Source: Candidatus Woesearchaeota archaeon (GTDB taxonomy: Archaea > Nanobdellota > Nanobdellia > Woesearchaeales > GW2011-AR4). Taken from it: a stretch of 36,268 bases of DNA. Below the pieces are notes generated by a model. That model worked only from the letters and a program-made list of their open reading frames with translations. It did not search any database and was not told the origin of the DNA. Of this stretch, positions 6,184-15,768 are shown piece after piece. Within the stretch, counting starts at the first letter, position 1. The number at the start of each line of letters is the position of its first letter. Position numbers and translations under genes: made by a program. The stretch covers positions 1 to 36,268 of the forward strand of contig JAHFQA010000007.1 of assembly GCA_023266475.1 (NCBI GenBank), written 5' to 3'.

Positions 6184-9100
6184 TAGATAGAAAAATTAAT
6201 TTAAGCAAAAAAAGTTTATGTATTTATAACATGAAAAAAGCTGTGTTTTTTACAATTGACAGTGTGCTAGCATCAGGAATTATAATAGTTGCTGTACTGC
6301 TTGTGGCAAATTTTTATTCTGTAGAGCAGCAAAAATCCAATCTAAATTACGCTTCTCAGGATATTGTAAGGGTATTTTCAACCATGGTAGTTGGGCAGGT
6401 AAATAATGACTACATCAATTCCCTTATTTCAAGCGGCCTTATTGCGAATGTAAACAATACTATAATCGAGCAAATTGGCGAGTTCTGGGCAGATGGAAAT
6501 GCAGATCTGGCAAAAAATTTTACAAGAAACCTGACAGAGGATATTATACCAGGCATTTTTGGTTTCAGCATTCTTGTTAATGGTGAGGAAATATATTCAA
6601 GGAACACTCCTTCAATTAGGGCATTGGTTTCCTCCAGAAAACTTGTGAGCGGAATTGCAAAGGCCAAGCCTACTCAAGGCTTTACAGGAAGAGTCTTATT
6701 AAATGGAATCAAAAGCAAGAAAACAAATGCTTATGTTTATTTTGGAGGGTATGAAGGTGATGGTAATTTAACAAAGAAACTAATCCTGCCGAATGATGTC
6801 ATTTCTATTAATAGCTCATATCTGGAAGTTGATGCCGCCTCAAATTTTAACCTGTATATTAACAATATCTTTTCCGGCACTTATGCAAAAGGTTCTGGTG
6901 GCGGTGGCAATATGCTCGCCGATAAGTGGAATATCAGCAATAATTATATTCAAAATTTTGTTTCAGGCGCCAATACTATAATTATAAACTTTACTGGCAA
7001 TGTAAGCAACAGCATTGCTGGTGGATTCTTAAGGGTAACTTACATTACATCTTCTTATAACGATACCCAAACTCCTGGATACACCAAAGAGTATCTTCCT
7101 GGAATTGATGGCGTCATAAATCTTTACTCCTCCTTTTATTCCCCTTTAGGATTGAATAATATGGGAATTTTTCTTCACTACTTAAGTCCCTACCAACTTT
7201 ACCTTACAATAGGAAATACAACAGTTTTTGAGAGCAATGGCTCAGCAGGAGAGCAGCAAATTTCAATTAATACTTCAAATTTGTCAGGCATGCTGGACTA
7301 TAGCGCATTAGCTGACAAGACAGTTCCACTAAGAATGGGATTAAAAGTCTTAACTTACGGAGGCCAAGGGACAAAAGCAGACGCTGTTTTGATAACAGAC
7401 AGGACAGGAAGCATGGACAGTTGTGACATCACTGTGAATTGTACATCCGGGCTTTGCGATTCTGATTCTGCTGGAGGCTGTCATGACAGAAGGGACAATG
7501 TTGCAATAAAATCTGACAAAAAATTCATAGATACAGTTTTGAGCTTATCAGGAAATAATGTTGGATTAGTTGGGTTTGGTCAAAGCCTTCAGCCTTACTG
7601 CGATTTTCATGATTTAAGTTCTGATAATGCATCATTAAAATATCAAGTTAGCAATTACTCAAATGCATTTTGCGGATACACCTGCATCTCTTGCGGAATT
7701 TTAGATGCAACAGAGCTTTTAACTGAACAACAAACATTATATGGGTTAAATCAAACGTCGTTTAAGAATACAACACAACGTACAGTTGGCGACCCCCCAA
7801 ATCCTGTTTCTGTAAAAGAAACTCTTCCTATTGCAGTGGACAAAACAAAATTCATAAAATCCAGACTGACAATTCTTGGCAGGAGTGTTAATGTTGATAA
7901 TGGTTATCTGCAATGTGTATATTTGAATAATAAGTATATTGGAAGAATGTGCGACAGCATATCTGATTGGCATACTTGCTCTTTCCCTTTAAAGCCAGAC
8001 TGGTTTAGTAATTCAAGTACCAATAATATCACAATAACAGGCGGCACCACAAGTGGATGCAATGCTACTTCAGGCACAAATGATAACTGGGATTTTAAGG
8101 ATGTGAAAATAACAACTTGGCAGACCAAAAATTCTGCAGTGAGTTTGACGTATAATTTTTCAAATGCCACCAACACCACAGTAGGAGACTCTCCAAACCC
8201 AAACATAGCTTCAGTCAACCTAAGCATCATAAGCAATGTCACTAAAATTAAATCTGCCACAATAGAGTTTGAAGCCATTGATGTTGATCCAAGTTATTTT
8301 GATTGTGTTTATATAAATGGAAATTATGTCGGCAGGGTAGATTATCAAAAATGGAACGGCACAAACCTATGGCAGAAGGTGCTTTTTGATGTGCCTGCAG
8401 TGTGGATAAGTAATGGCAAGAATCAAATAAATATAACAGGCGGCACTACTTCCGGATGCAAGAGAACTTCTGGAACAAATGACCAGTGGAAATTTAGAAA
8501 CGTAAATTTGAGCATTATTACTTCTGACGAAGGAAGTTTATACGACAGATTTAAATCAATGCTCGTTATGAGCGACGGCGAGGCAAACACAAAAATTGGA
8601 GATGGAGCAGGTCTTGATTCTGCTGGAGCAAGAAATGAGACTGTTGCAAAGGCTTGTGAAGCCCATGACTTATATGGAATTAATATTTTTGCTGTGTTAT
8701 TTGGTGATACCACTAACAGCAATGCTGTCAGGACATTAAACCAAACGGCTTGCTGTGACGATTGCTCGCACTTTTATACAAGTAATGATTCAGCTAGTTT
8801 GCTTGATATTTACACCGAGATTGCCCAGTCAATTATTAATATCGGATTTTCGTCACAATCAATAAATATTACCGGAGGCAATATTCAGAAAACAACGCTT
8901 TTTCCCGACTCTTTCATTGAGTTAAATTATTCTATTTTACAGCCTTCTTTTAATAAAATACCATTGTCTTTTGAAACAGACCGGTTTAATAATAATATAT
9001 CGACTGGAACACTGTACATATATCCAAATACCTCGGTTTTAGATGCAAAAGTAACTTCTTATTCAGGCAACAAATGGACAGACAATTTGGTAGTCAATGG

Positions 9101-9614
9101 GAATAATGTATACAGCCTGAATGTCTACAATTCGAACTATCTAATATTAGGTGATCCATTTATCGTTAATTTGCCAACTAGCCTAATAAACGAAGGAAGC
9201 AACACAATCACTATAAGCACAGGGCTTAACTCAACAAGCCCCACAGGTGGCTCAAATGACAGCAGGGCTTTATACACTTTATTGGTAAATGGATATGCTG
9301 ACTACAGCGCTGTTGTTGCAAAATCAGAAGGCTGCAGTTGGACTGTGTCTTTTGAAGATGAATCATCTTCATCAATAAAAGTCCCTCCTGATTACAGCGG
9401 AGCAGACATATGCAGCTATGCAGCCAAGACATTTGACGCAAATGACGCCCTGGACAATGCAGCTTATCAGTTGTTTAGAAACCTCGATATAGACAAAGAC
9501 GGCAAACTGGATGTGAACATTGAAGAAAAAAATCTTAATATCAATGCATTTAGCATATCCAAAGTTCCTTCTCTTTGGGGCCCTGCAATAATTGAAATAA
9601 GGGTATGGGGTTAA
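6174..9614 (+). CDS. Large secreted von Willebrand A domain protein, pilus-associated
   Basis: 1146 aa from the ATG at 6174; an ATG at 6231 (MKKAVFFTIDSVLASG) would place the hydrophobic anchor at the very N-terminus and may be the true start. Around residue 400 a VWA domain begins (KADAVLITDRTGSMDS; MIDAS-like DxTGS with threonine for the usual serine). It continues NVGLVGFGQ, is interrupted by two related cysteine-containing modules (about residues 532-655 and 667-782, each ending ITGGTTSGC...SGTND), and resumes at MLVMSDGEAN. Near residue 1104, DIDKDGKLDV is a calcium-loop motif. Sequons are abundant. By analogy with VWA tip adhesins of pili, an adhesin or tip role is inferred. It overlaps the previous gene by 10 nt. 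Confidence 0.82.
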   Translation: MAVIDRKINLSKKSLCIYNMKKAVFFTIDSVLASGIIIVAVLLVANFYSVEQQKSNLNYASQDIVRVFSTMVVGQVNNDYINSLISSGLIANVNNTIIEQIGEFWADGNADLAKNFTRNLTEDIIPGIFGFSILVNGEEIYSRNTPSIRALVSSRKLVSGIAKAKPTQGFTGRVLLNGIKSKKTNAYVYFGGYEGDGNLTKKLILPNDVISINSSYLEVDAASNFNLYINNIFSGTYAKGSGGGGNMLADKWNISNNYIQNFVSGANTIIINFTGNVSNSIAGGFLRVTYITSSYNDTQTPGYTKEYLPGIDGVINLYSSFYSPLGLNNMGIFLHYLSPYQLYLTIGNTTVFESNGSAGEQQISINTSNLSGMLDYSALADKTVPLRMGLKVLTYGGQGTKADAVLITDRTGSMDSCDITVNCTSGLCDSDSAGGCHDRRDNVAIKSDKKFIDTVLSLSGNNVGLVGFGQSLQPYCDFHDLSSDNASLKYQVSNYSNAFCGYTCISCGILDATELLTEQQTLYGLNQTSFKNTTQRTVGDPPNPVSVKETLPIAVDKTKFIKSRLTILGRSVNVDNGYLQCVYLNNKYIGRMCDSISDWHTCSFPLKPDWFSNSSTNNITITGGTTSGCNATSGTNDNWDFKDVKITTWQTKNSAVSLTYNFSNATNTTVGDSPNPNIASVNLSIISNVTKIKSATIEFEAIDVDPSYFDCVYINGNYVGRVDYQKWNGTNLWQKVLFDVPAVWISNGKNQINITGGTTSGCKRTSGTNDQWKFRNVNLSIITSDEGSLYDRFKSMLVMSDGEANTKIGDGAGLDSAGARNETVAKACEAHDLYGINIFAVLFGDTTNSNAVRTLNQTACCDDCSHFYTSNDSASLLDIYTEIAQSIINIGFSSQSINITGGNIQKTTLFPDSFIELNYSILQPSFNKIPLSFETDRFNNNISTGTLYIYPNTSVLDAKVTSYSGNKWTDNLVVNGNNVYSLNVYNSNYLILGDPFIVNLPTSLINEGSNTITISTGLNSTSPTGGSNDSRALYTLLVNGYADYSAVVAKSEGCSWTVSFEDESSSSIKVPPDYSGADICSYAAKTFDANDALDNAAYQLFRNLDIDKDGKLDVNIEEKNLNINAFSISKVPSLWGPAIIEIRVWG

Positions 9615-9615
9615 T

Positions 9616-10542
9616 ATGCCAAAAAAAGCAATTTTTTATACAACAGCTGCAATTGCACTAACAATAGTGATAATAGTTACATTCAGCGCATACACCACAT
9701 ATAAGCTAAGCGACAAAATGGACGTAATACAGACCCGAATTGATACTGTTAACTTTTTCATTAAAGATGTTGAAAAAGACCTTAATAAAGGAGCTTATAT
9801 AGCAGGATTCAGAACCCTCTTAAGTTTCAATCAATACATAACATCCAATGGAACATACATAGACGATGTAAACCTTAGGTTTAAGGAAGCTTTTCTAAAT
9901 GGGACAATCAAGCAGATGCCATTAAGCTTAATGCAAGGTTCTACCTTCACTGATTGGACAAGCAGAATTTCTGCAGAAGCCAGCAAGGTAGACATTAAAT
10001 TCAACCTTTCAGTAAATGACGTCAAGCTAAATCAAAGTGATCCATGGACAGTAGATATTGGATTAAATTTGAGCTTAGACATAGGGGATGTTAGAAATAC
10101 AAGCTATTGGATAAGAGAAAGGTACTTGATTACCCGAATAAGCATAGCTGGTTTTGAAGACCCGCTTTACGTAATTAACACCAATGGCAGAATCACAAAT
10201 CCAATAATAATATCAAACATAACTGATTTTGTTGTTAATGGAGACGTCAAAAACCTTTTAGTCCACACAAATAATTCTTATTATATCAGCCACAATGACT
10301 CGCCGAGCTTTCTGATGAGAATACAGGGAAATCTAACAAACTCAACATTCGGAATAGAGAGCCTTGTAAACCTGAACAAGCTCCAGCAGCAAGGCTTGTC
10401 AATAAAGGACAGGAGCATTGTTGACTACATATATTTCGGGACTGGAAATACCGTGAATTACAGAATTAACAACACACCAGAATGGTTTAAGATTGATGAG
10501 GGCCATTTGAATATTTATCAGGTTAGAAACATAACTATATAA
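9616..10542 (+). CDS. Membrane-anchored exported protein of the pilus operon, unknown family
   Basis: 308 aa, starting one base after the VWA gene's stop. An N-terminal transmembrane helix (AIFYTTAAIALTIVIIVTFSAY) is followed by an extracytoplasmic domain of about 280 residues with many sequons (NGT, NLS, NTS, NIT, NNS, NLT, NST). I do not recognise a named domain. It is the last gene before a short gap with its own TATA-like sequence, so it likely ends the first transcription unit. A structural or accessory role in the appendage is inferred from position only. Confidence 0.72.
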   Translation: MPKKAIFYTTAAIALTIVIIVTFSAYTTYKLSDKMDVIQTRIDTVNFFIKDVEKDLNKGAYIAGFRTLLSFNQYITSNGTYIDDVNLRFKEAFLNGTIKQMPLSLMQGSTFTDWTSRISAEASKVDIKFNLSVNDVKLNQSDPWTVDIGLNLSLDIGDVRNTSYWIRERYLITRISIAGFEDPLYVINTNGRITNPIIISNITDFVVNGDVKNLLVHTNNSYYISHNDSPSFLMRIQGNLTNSTFGIESLVNLNKLQQQGLSIKDRSIVDYIYFGTGNTVNYRINNTPEWFKIDEGHLNIYQVRNITI

Positions 10543-10558
10543 AAATTAAAAAACATAA

Positions 10559-10571
10559 CATTTTTAAATAA
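10559..10571 (+). promoter_or_regulatory. TATA box for the coiled-coil/ATPase/platform operon
   Basis: ATTTTTAAATAAAG (about 10559-10572) lies about 25-30 nt ahead of the ATG at 10594, the spacing expected for a leaderless or near-leaderless archaeal transcript. No Shine-Dalgarno sequence precedes that ATG, which supports this reading. Confidence 0.55.
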
Positions 10572-10593
10572 AGAATAACAAAAAATAATCAAG

Positions 10594-11739
10594 ATGGAAT
10601 CACAAAGCAGTTTTATAGAAACTGGTGTAGACAAATTAGTTAATCTTATTAAAGAAAGAGGAAGAATTGCATTGAGCGATGCCGCATCAGAGCTTGGAGT
10701 AAGCACAACAGTAATTCAAGAGTGGGTGGATTTTCTCGAGGATGAAGGGATTATAAGCGTTGAGTACAAGCTCACAAAGCCTTATCTTATAGATAGGAAA
10801 TTAACTAAAAAAGAAGTTGAGTCAAAGGCAAAAGAATTTAGTAGCAAGAAAGAAGTATTTATCAGAAAAGCAGAAGTAAGTTTGAGTTTTCTTGAAAAGC
10901 AGGCAGACGACTTGAAAAAAGTCAAGGAGGAGTTTGACAAGCTTAAGAACGAGCTTGGTTTTGAGCTTGATACAGTAAAGGACGATTTGCAGGAACTTGA
11001 AAAATACCAGCAGCTTAAGGAGGAATTGCAAAAGCAGGTTGAAGAGCAAAAGAACGAGGCTAAATCAAGGGTAGAGGAGCTTACAAGGGAAATTATAAGG
11101 GAAGAGAAAAAATACGAGGAATTATTAGACAACCTAAAAAAAGAGCAGGATGAATTAATAAGGGAAAAATCTGAAGCTCAGTCGATCGAGGAGAGCGAAA
11201 AAATACTGAATAAAAAACTGGCAGACCTAAAAGATTTGATAAGCCAAATTGAAAAAAAGGTTTCGGACGAAGATTCATCAATTAAAAATTCAGAATCGCA
11301 CATTACAAGGCTAGGCCAGCTTGCAGAAGAAATAAGGCAGCGGGCTGACGAGGAAAAGTCAATTTTAAGGCCTTTGGTAGAGAAAAGCAAAGAGCAAGGT
11401 AAAAAAGTTATGGAATTGCAGGACAAAATCGTAAAAAAAATAGGACAAAAGCAAAAAGATGTTTCAAATGTGAAAGACATAACAAAAAAAGTCAAGGATT
11501 TTTTTGACAAGAAATTGGCAGTTGTTAATTTGGTTGATAAAGTAAATAAAGACAGGGACGAATTGGAAAAAAGCCTTACCGAGCTGATAAGAAAGGCAAA
11601 ATCTTTCCAGTTAACAGCTAAAACTGGTGATGTTGGCAAAGATATGCTGGAGCTTGAGAAAAAATTCGGCGAAGTTAACAAAAAGAAAGGCATATTTGAG
11701 GAGGAGCTAAAGAAATTCACTTCATTTTTCAAAAGCTGA
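10594..11739 (+). CDS. Winged-helix plus long coiled-coil protein
   Basis: 381 aa. Residues about 8-65 form a winged helix (VDKLVNLIKERGRIALSDAA, ELGVSTTVIQEWVDFLEDEG). From about residue 70 to 330 the sequence is almost entirely charged heptad-like coiled coil, followed by a C-terminal stretch ending FFKS. There is no signal peptide or membrane segment, so it is cytosolic. It stands directly ahead of the pilus assembly ATPase. It could be a scaffold linking the ATPase to other cytosolic components, or a DNA-binding regulator. I know of no established function. Confidence 0.72.
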   Translation: MESQSSFIETGVDKLVNLIKERGRIALSDAASELGVSTTVIQEWVDFLEDEGIISVEYKLTKPYLIDRKLTKKEVESKAKEFSSKKEVFIRKAEVSLSFLEKQADDLKKVKEEFDKLKNELGFELDTVKDDLQELEKYQQLKEELQKQVEEQKNEAKSRVEELTREIIREEKKYEELLDNLKKEQDELIREKSEAQSIEESEKILNKKLADLKDLISQIEKKVSDEDSSIKNSESHITRLGQLAEEIRQRADEEKSILRPLVEKSKEQGKKVMELQDKIVKKIGQKQKDVSNVKDITKKVKDFFDKKLAVVNLVDKVNKDRDELEKSLTELIRKAKSFQLTAKTGDVGKDMLELEKKFGEVNKKKGIFEEELKKFTSFFKS

Positions 11740-11819
11740 TGAAAATAAAAATAAAGAATTTGCACAATGATTAGTTTTTCGTCGAAATATATTTTAATTT
11801 AAAAAAAGAGGTGTGTATT

Positions 11820-13466
11820 TTGTTAGAGAGATTTAGCCATAAAAAGTCTAAGGTAGTTGCATCTCTGCATCCCAGCAAAAGCAGCCAAGAAAGTGATGTT
11901 AATGTTTTGGGTTTGTCATCACTATCTCAAAGCCAAGAGATAAAGCAAAAAAAATTCGGTTTAAGTTCTGTTTCTGTCAATAAAGAAGTTATCAGCGTTG
12001 TTGCAACATATAATTTCACATCTGATGGTATTCCGATCACAATTATAATATATAATAAAAAAGGTGAATTCGTACCCATTTACGATGTCTCAATATCGAG
12101 CATCAGCAAAAATACTGAAATAATTCTTGAAAAAATAAGAGAGGAATTGACAGCACAAGTCAGCTTAGGGATGGTTGACATCCTTACTACAAAGGACACT
12201 GGAATAATTGAGAAGAGCTTTATAGATACAATAACAACTTTAATTAACAAGCATTTTCCTGATGCCGACGAACGGACAACAAATTTTCTTAAATCATACC
12301 TTATACAGAGAAGCCTTGGGCTCGGAAGCATAGAGATTCTAATGGACGATGTGAACCTTGAGGAAATAGCAATAAATGATTCTGAAGATCCTGTTTGGGT
12401 TTATCATGTAAAATTTGGCTGGCTGAAAACAAACATAATGATGCAGAGCGAAGACCAGACAAGGCACTATGCAACAATGATAGGAAGAAGGGTTGGAAGG
12501 CAGCTTACAATTCTTGAGCCATTAATGGATGCTAATCTAAAAGGAGGAGATAGGGTAAATGCAACACTTGAGCCTATATCCATAGCCGGCAATACGATTA
12601 CATTAAGAAAATTTGCAGCAAAGCCTTGGACAATAACAGATTTCATAAGCGCAAGCTCAATCTCTACAGAAGCTGCTTCATTGATTTGGCTAGGGGTGCA
12701 ATACGAATTATCAACTTTGATATCCGGAGGAACAGCAACTGGAAAAACCTCAATGCTGAATGTTGTTGCAAACTTTTTTCCGCCAAATCAGAGAATTATA
12801 AGCATAGAGGACACAAGGGAAATCCAGCTGCCAAAATTCCTGCATTGGGTGCCAATGATTACAAGGCTGCCAAACCCAGAAGGCAAAGGTGAAGTTTCAA
12901 TGCTTGACCTGCTTGTCAATTCATTAAGAATGAGGCCTGACAGAATAATTGTTGGCGAAATAAGAAGAAAAAGAGAAGCTGAAGTTTTGTTCGAGGCAAT
13001 TCATACTGGCCATTCAGTTTATGCAACAGTGCACGCGAACGATGCTGCTGAAACCATAACAAGGCTCACTAATCCGCCCATTGAGATTCCAAAATCAATG
13101 CTGCCAGCCATATCAATGATTGTCGTGCAGTACAGGAATAGAAGAACAGGTGTAAGAAAAACTTTCCAAATAGCAGAAATTTTGCCTGACTCAGATCCAA
13201 ACGTGCTTATACAGCTTGACATAAGAAAAGGTGTCTTGAAAAAAGTTGCAAATTCAAAATCACTTATGGCAACAATTGAGCTGTTCACTGGGTTGACAAG
13301 AAGCGAAATAAACAGGTCTACAAAGGAAAAAGAAATAATTTTGAAATGGATGGCCAAGAAAAATATAAACACTGTAGACAGTGTTGGAAGGGTAATGGCT
13401 GAATACTACACAAACAAAGCCAACTTAATGAGCACAGTCAAAAAAAATAAGCTACTGGGTGATTAA
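11820..13466 (+). CDS. Type IV pilus/archaellum-type assembly ATPase (GspE/FlaI/TadA superfamily)
   Basis: 548 aa from the TTG at 11820, 6 nt after GAGGTG (11808-11813); the GTG at 11811 overlaps that RBS and is unlikely. The N-terminal domain is followed by the secretion-ATPase core: LGLGSIEILMDDVNLEEIAI, then Walker A SGGTATGKTSML (about residue 301), an Asp box SIEDTREIQLP, Walker B RMRPDRIIVGEIRRKREAE (about residue 370) and a His box TGHSVYATVHANDAAETI. It is a hexameric cytoplasmic motor that energises pilin extraction and assembly. The two following genes encode its membrane platform. FlaI-like versus TadA-like cannot be settled without a tree; the absence of other archaellum genes favours a pilus. 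Confidence 0.95.
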   Translation: MLERFSHKKSKVVASLHPSKSSQESDVNVLGLSSLSQSQEIKQKKFGLSSVSVNKEVISVVATYNFTSDGIPITIIIYNKKGEFVPIYDVSISSISKNTEIILEKIREELTAQVSLGMVDILTTKDTGIIEKSFIDTITTLINKHFPDADERTTNFLKSYLIQRSLGLGSIEILMDDVNLEEIAINDSEDPVWVYHVKFGWLKTNIMMQSEDQTRHYATMIGRRVGRQLTILEPLMDANLKGGDRVNATLEPISIAGNTITLRKFAAKPWTITDFISASSISTEAASLIWLGVQYELSTLISGGTATGKTSMLNVVANFFPPNQRIISIEDTREIQLPKFLHWVPMITRLPNPEGKGEVSMLDLLVNSLRMRPDRIIVGEIRRKREAEVLFEAIHTGHSVYATVHANDAAETITRLTNPPIEIPKSMLPAISMIVVQYRNRRTGVRKTFQIAEILPDSDPNVLIQLDIRKGVLKKVANSKSLMATIELFTGLTRSEINRSTKEKEIILKWMAKKNINTVDSVGRVMAEYYTNKANLMSTVKKNKLLGD

Positions 13467-14295
13467 GATTAAAGGACGTTTTTTAAGCTCATTATTCCAG
13501 CGAATTGCGAAAGCTTCGCCCATGCTTAAGATTAAGCTTAAACAAGCCGGTATTGACGACAAGCCCGAAGACTTCATTAAAAAAACTTTTCTCTCTGCAT
13601 TTTATATGACAACCGGCATAGTCATTTTCCTGTTTTTTATTCTTGCAAAATTAAACCTGCTTAAGGGTATTTTGTTCCTGATTGTTCCATTCATATTCAT
13701 CGTAATGTTCTTTTACATGATAAGGCTTCCTGATCTTAGAATATCAAGACGAGAGAAAGAAATAGGCAAGGAGATTGTTTTTGCAGGCAGATTTATTATT
13801 ATAGAGATTGAATCTGGGGTTCCATTGTACAATGCAATGGTCAATGTTTCAAAAAATTTTAATATTGTTGGTAGGTATTTTAAGGAAATAACTGACAAAA
13901 TAGACTTAGGCACAAGCATGGAAGATGCATTAAATGAAGCGGCAGAACTGATTCCATCAGATGACTTAAGGAAGATACTTTGGCAAATAATTAATTCAAT
14001 GAGAACAGGATCAAATGTAGCCAGGTCGCTTTATTCTGTGGTTGACCAGATAACCAAGGAGCAGATAACCGAGGTATACAAGTACGGCAAAAAGCTTAAT
14101 CCTCTTGCAATGTTTTATATGATAATAGCCGTTATTCTTCCGTCTTTAGGCATGACAATGATGATAATACTATCTTCTTTCATAAAATTCCAGTTGAGCC
14201 TGACAATTCTGCTTGCTATAGCCGGCTTTCTTGGATTTTTGCAGTTTATGTTCATTTCATTAGTGAAATTTTCTCGACCAGCAATTGAATTTTAA
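13459..14295 (+). CDS. Pilus platform membrane protein, GspF/TadC-like (first)
   Basis: 278 aa, GTG start overlapping the ATPase stop by 8 nt. An N-terminal pair of membrane segments (about residues 35-55 and 62-83) precedes a T2SSF-type cytosolic helical domain (EIVFAGRFIIIEIESGVPLY, then SMEDALNEAAELIPSDDLRK and IINSMRTGSNVARSLYSVVD). Two more membrane helices follow at the C-terminus. This is a single T2SSF domain, whereas archaellum FlaJ carries two; a second gene of the same type follows directly. It forms the inner-membrane platform that couples the ATPase to pilin assembly. Confidence 0.9.
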   Translation: MIKIKGRFLSSLFQRIAKASPMLKIKLKQAGIDDKPEDFIKKTFLSAFYMTTGIVIFLFFILAKLNLLKGILFLIVPFIFIVMFFYMIRLPDLRISRREKEIGKEIVFAGRFIIIEIESGVPLYNAMVNVSKNFNIVGRYFKEITDKIDLGTSMEDALNEAAELIPSDDLRKILWQIINSMRTGSNVARSLYSVVDQITKEQITEVYKYGKKLNPLAMFYMIIAVILPSLGMTMMIILSSFIKFQLSLTILLAIAGFLGFLQFMFISLVKFSRPAIEF

Positions 14296-14297
14296 CC

Positions 14298-15581
14298 ATG
14301 CTCAGCATTAAAGGCGAATTCAATAAAAAAACTGAACCAACAAATCCAAATAAAATAATCGATAAACAAAAAAATAGATTTGATTTCTTTAAGAATATTT
14401 TTAAGAAAAAAGTGCATATGGATGCATCTGGAAAAATAGGCATTCCTACTCCTGCTACGCAGATAAAAGTTAGATTTTTTGATAAAATTAAAGGGCTTTT
14501 TAAAAAAAAGGAAAGTTCCGCTCAGCCGGAAAAAAGAATAGAGTTCTTTAAAAAAAAGCTCAAAAAGGCGCAGCAAAAAGATATAAAGGCGCAGGCCAGA
14601 CGGCAAAGAATTAAAAACTACCTAGACAGGGCTGGTATTGACATTAACCCTCAAAGAATATCCAAGATCTTCTTTAACCTTTCTGTGCTAATAAATCTTG
14701 CAATCTCGGCTTATTTAATTTATTATTTCTCGGTCACATACGGCATTACTTGGGGCACTGTAGTCGCTTCGATGATTGTGCTCTGGGTGCTTATTTTTGT
14801 GCTTTTGATATTCTTGCTTTGGATTATGTTTTATATTGCTGTTGACTTGAAGATATTCAAAAGAAAGCTTGACATAGAGGATGTTCTGCCGGATTTTCTT
14901 CAATTAACTGCTTCAAATATAAATGCTGGCATGACAATAGACAGGGCTTTATGGTTTGCAGTAAGGCCAAGGTTTGGAGTCTTGGCAAAAGAAATTGAAT
15001 CAATAGCAAAGGAAACGATGAGCGGCGCTGATTTAAAGGAGGCATTGGAAAGATTTGCAGCAAGATACGATTCAATTATTTTGAAAAGATCCATAAGCAT
15101 GCTCAATGAAGGAATAGCTGCAGGCGGACAAATCGGAGAATTGCTTAACAGAATATCCATTGACATACAGGAGCAAAAAGCTATGCTTAGAGAGATGGCT
15201 GCAAACGTCACAACTTATGTCATATTTATATCATTCGCCACAATTGTTGCTGCCCCGTTTTTGTTCTCTTTGTCGGGTGTCTTAATTGATGTAGTGCAAA
15301 ACTTAGGCAGTTCGCTTGGCTCAACCACAAATGCAGCTGCAAGCGCAGGAATACCATTAACATTTTCAGGCTCTGGCGTTACACCGTCAGACTTTAAGAT
15401 TTTTGCGGTATCCTCTTTGGCGATAACATCTTTTTTTTCCGCAATGATGATTGCAATCATAAAAAAGGGAAGTGTAAAATCAGGCGTAAAATACATTCCA
15501 ATCTTCATTTTCATATCTATTACACTCTATTTTATTGGTCAGACCTTGGCAGGAAAACTTATTGGGGAATTCTTTAAGTGA
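14298..15581 (+). CDS. Pilus platform membrane protein, GspF/TadB-like (second)
   Basis: 427 aa. A strongly basic, lysine-rich cytosolic N-terminal extension of about 100 residues (repeated FFKxxFKKK-like patches) leads to RIKNYLDRAGIDINPQRISK, two membrane helices, and a T2SSF domain (VLPDFLQLTASNINAGMTID, then MLNEGIAAGGQIGELLNRIS). Helices at about residues 305-340, 372-392 and 402-420 complete it. Together with the preceding gene it gives a two-protein platform. The long basic extension is unusual and might contact the ATPase or membrane lipids. Confidence 0.9.
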   Translation: MLSIKGEFNKKTEPTNPNKIIDKQKNRFDFFKNIFKKKVHMDASGKIGIPTPATQIKVRFFDKIKGLFKKKESSAQPEKRIEFFKKKLKKAQQKDIKAQARRQRIKNYLDRAGIDINPQRISKIFFNLSVLINLAISAYLIYYFSVTYGITWGTVVASMIVLWVLIFVLLIFLLWIMFYIAVDLKIFKRKLDIEDVLPDFLQLTASNINAGMTIDRALWFAVRPRFGVLAKEIESIAKETMSGADLKEALERFAARYDSIILKRSISMLNEGIAAGGQIGELLNRISIDIQEQKAMLREMAANVTTYVIFISFATIVAAPFLFSLSGVLIDVVQNLGSSLGSTTNAAASAGIPLTFSGSGVTPSDFKIFAVSSLAITSFFSAMMIAIIKKGSVKSGVKYIPIFIFISITLYFIGQTLAGKLIGEFFK

Positions 15582-15686
15582 ATTCTAATAAATATAAGTA
15601 GTAATTAAAATTAGACGATTGCACTTATTTCACAGTATTCCATATTTGAAATGATTAAATAGTATCCATTCCGAGAAAAATCTTGG

Positions 15687-15762
15687 AAAGATTTAAATAT
15701 TAGTTATTCAATTAATATTTAAAGTTAACATTTAGATAAAAAATGATTTTAAAAATGAGGTG
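15687..15762 (+). promoter_or_regulatory. Promoter and RBS of the major pilin genes
   Basis: AAGATTTAAATATTAG (about 15688-15703), and a second TATA-like ATTAATATTTAAAG (15711-15724), lie ahead of the first pilin. GAGGTG at 15757-15762 precedes the ATG at 15769 by 6 nt. The pilin pair is therefore likely transcribed apart from the assembly operon, allowing higher expression. Confidence 0.5.
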
Positions 15763-15768
15763 AAGTTA

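Noticed and set aside
10782-11765. Several minus-strand ORFs (116, 75, 62 and 195 aa) opposite the coiled-coil gene
   Set aside because: They are antisense shadows of a lysine/glutamate-rich coiled coil (serine/phenylalanine/leucine-rich on the reverse frame) with no RBS or family resemblance.
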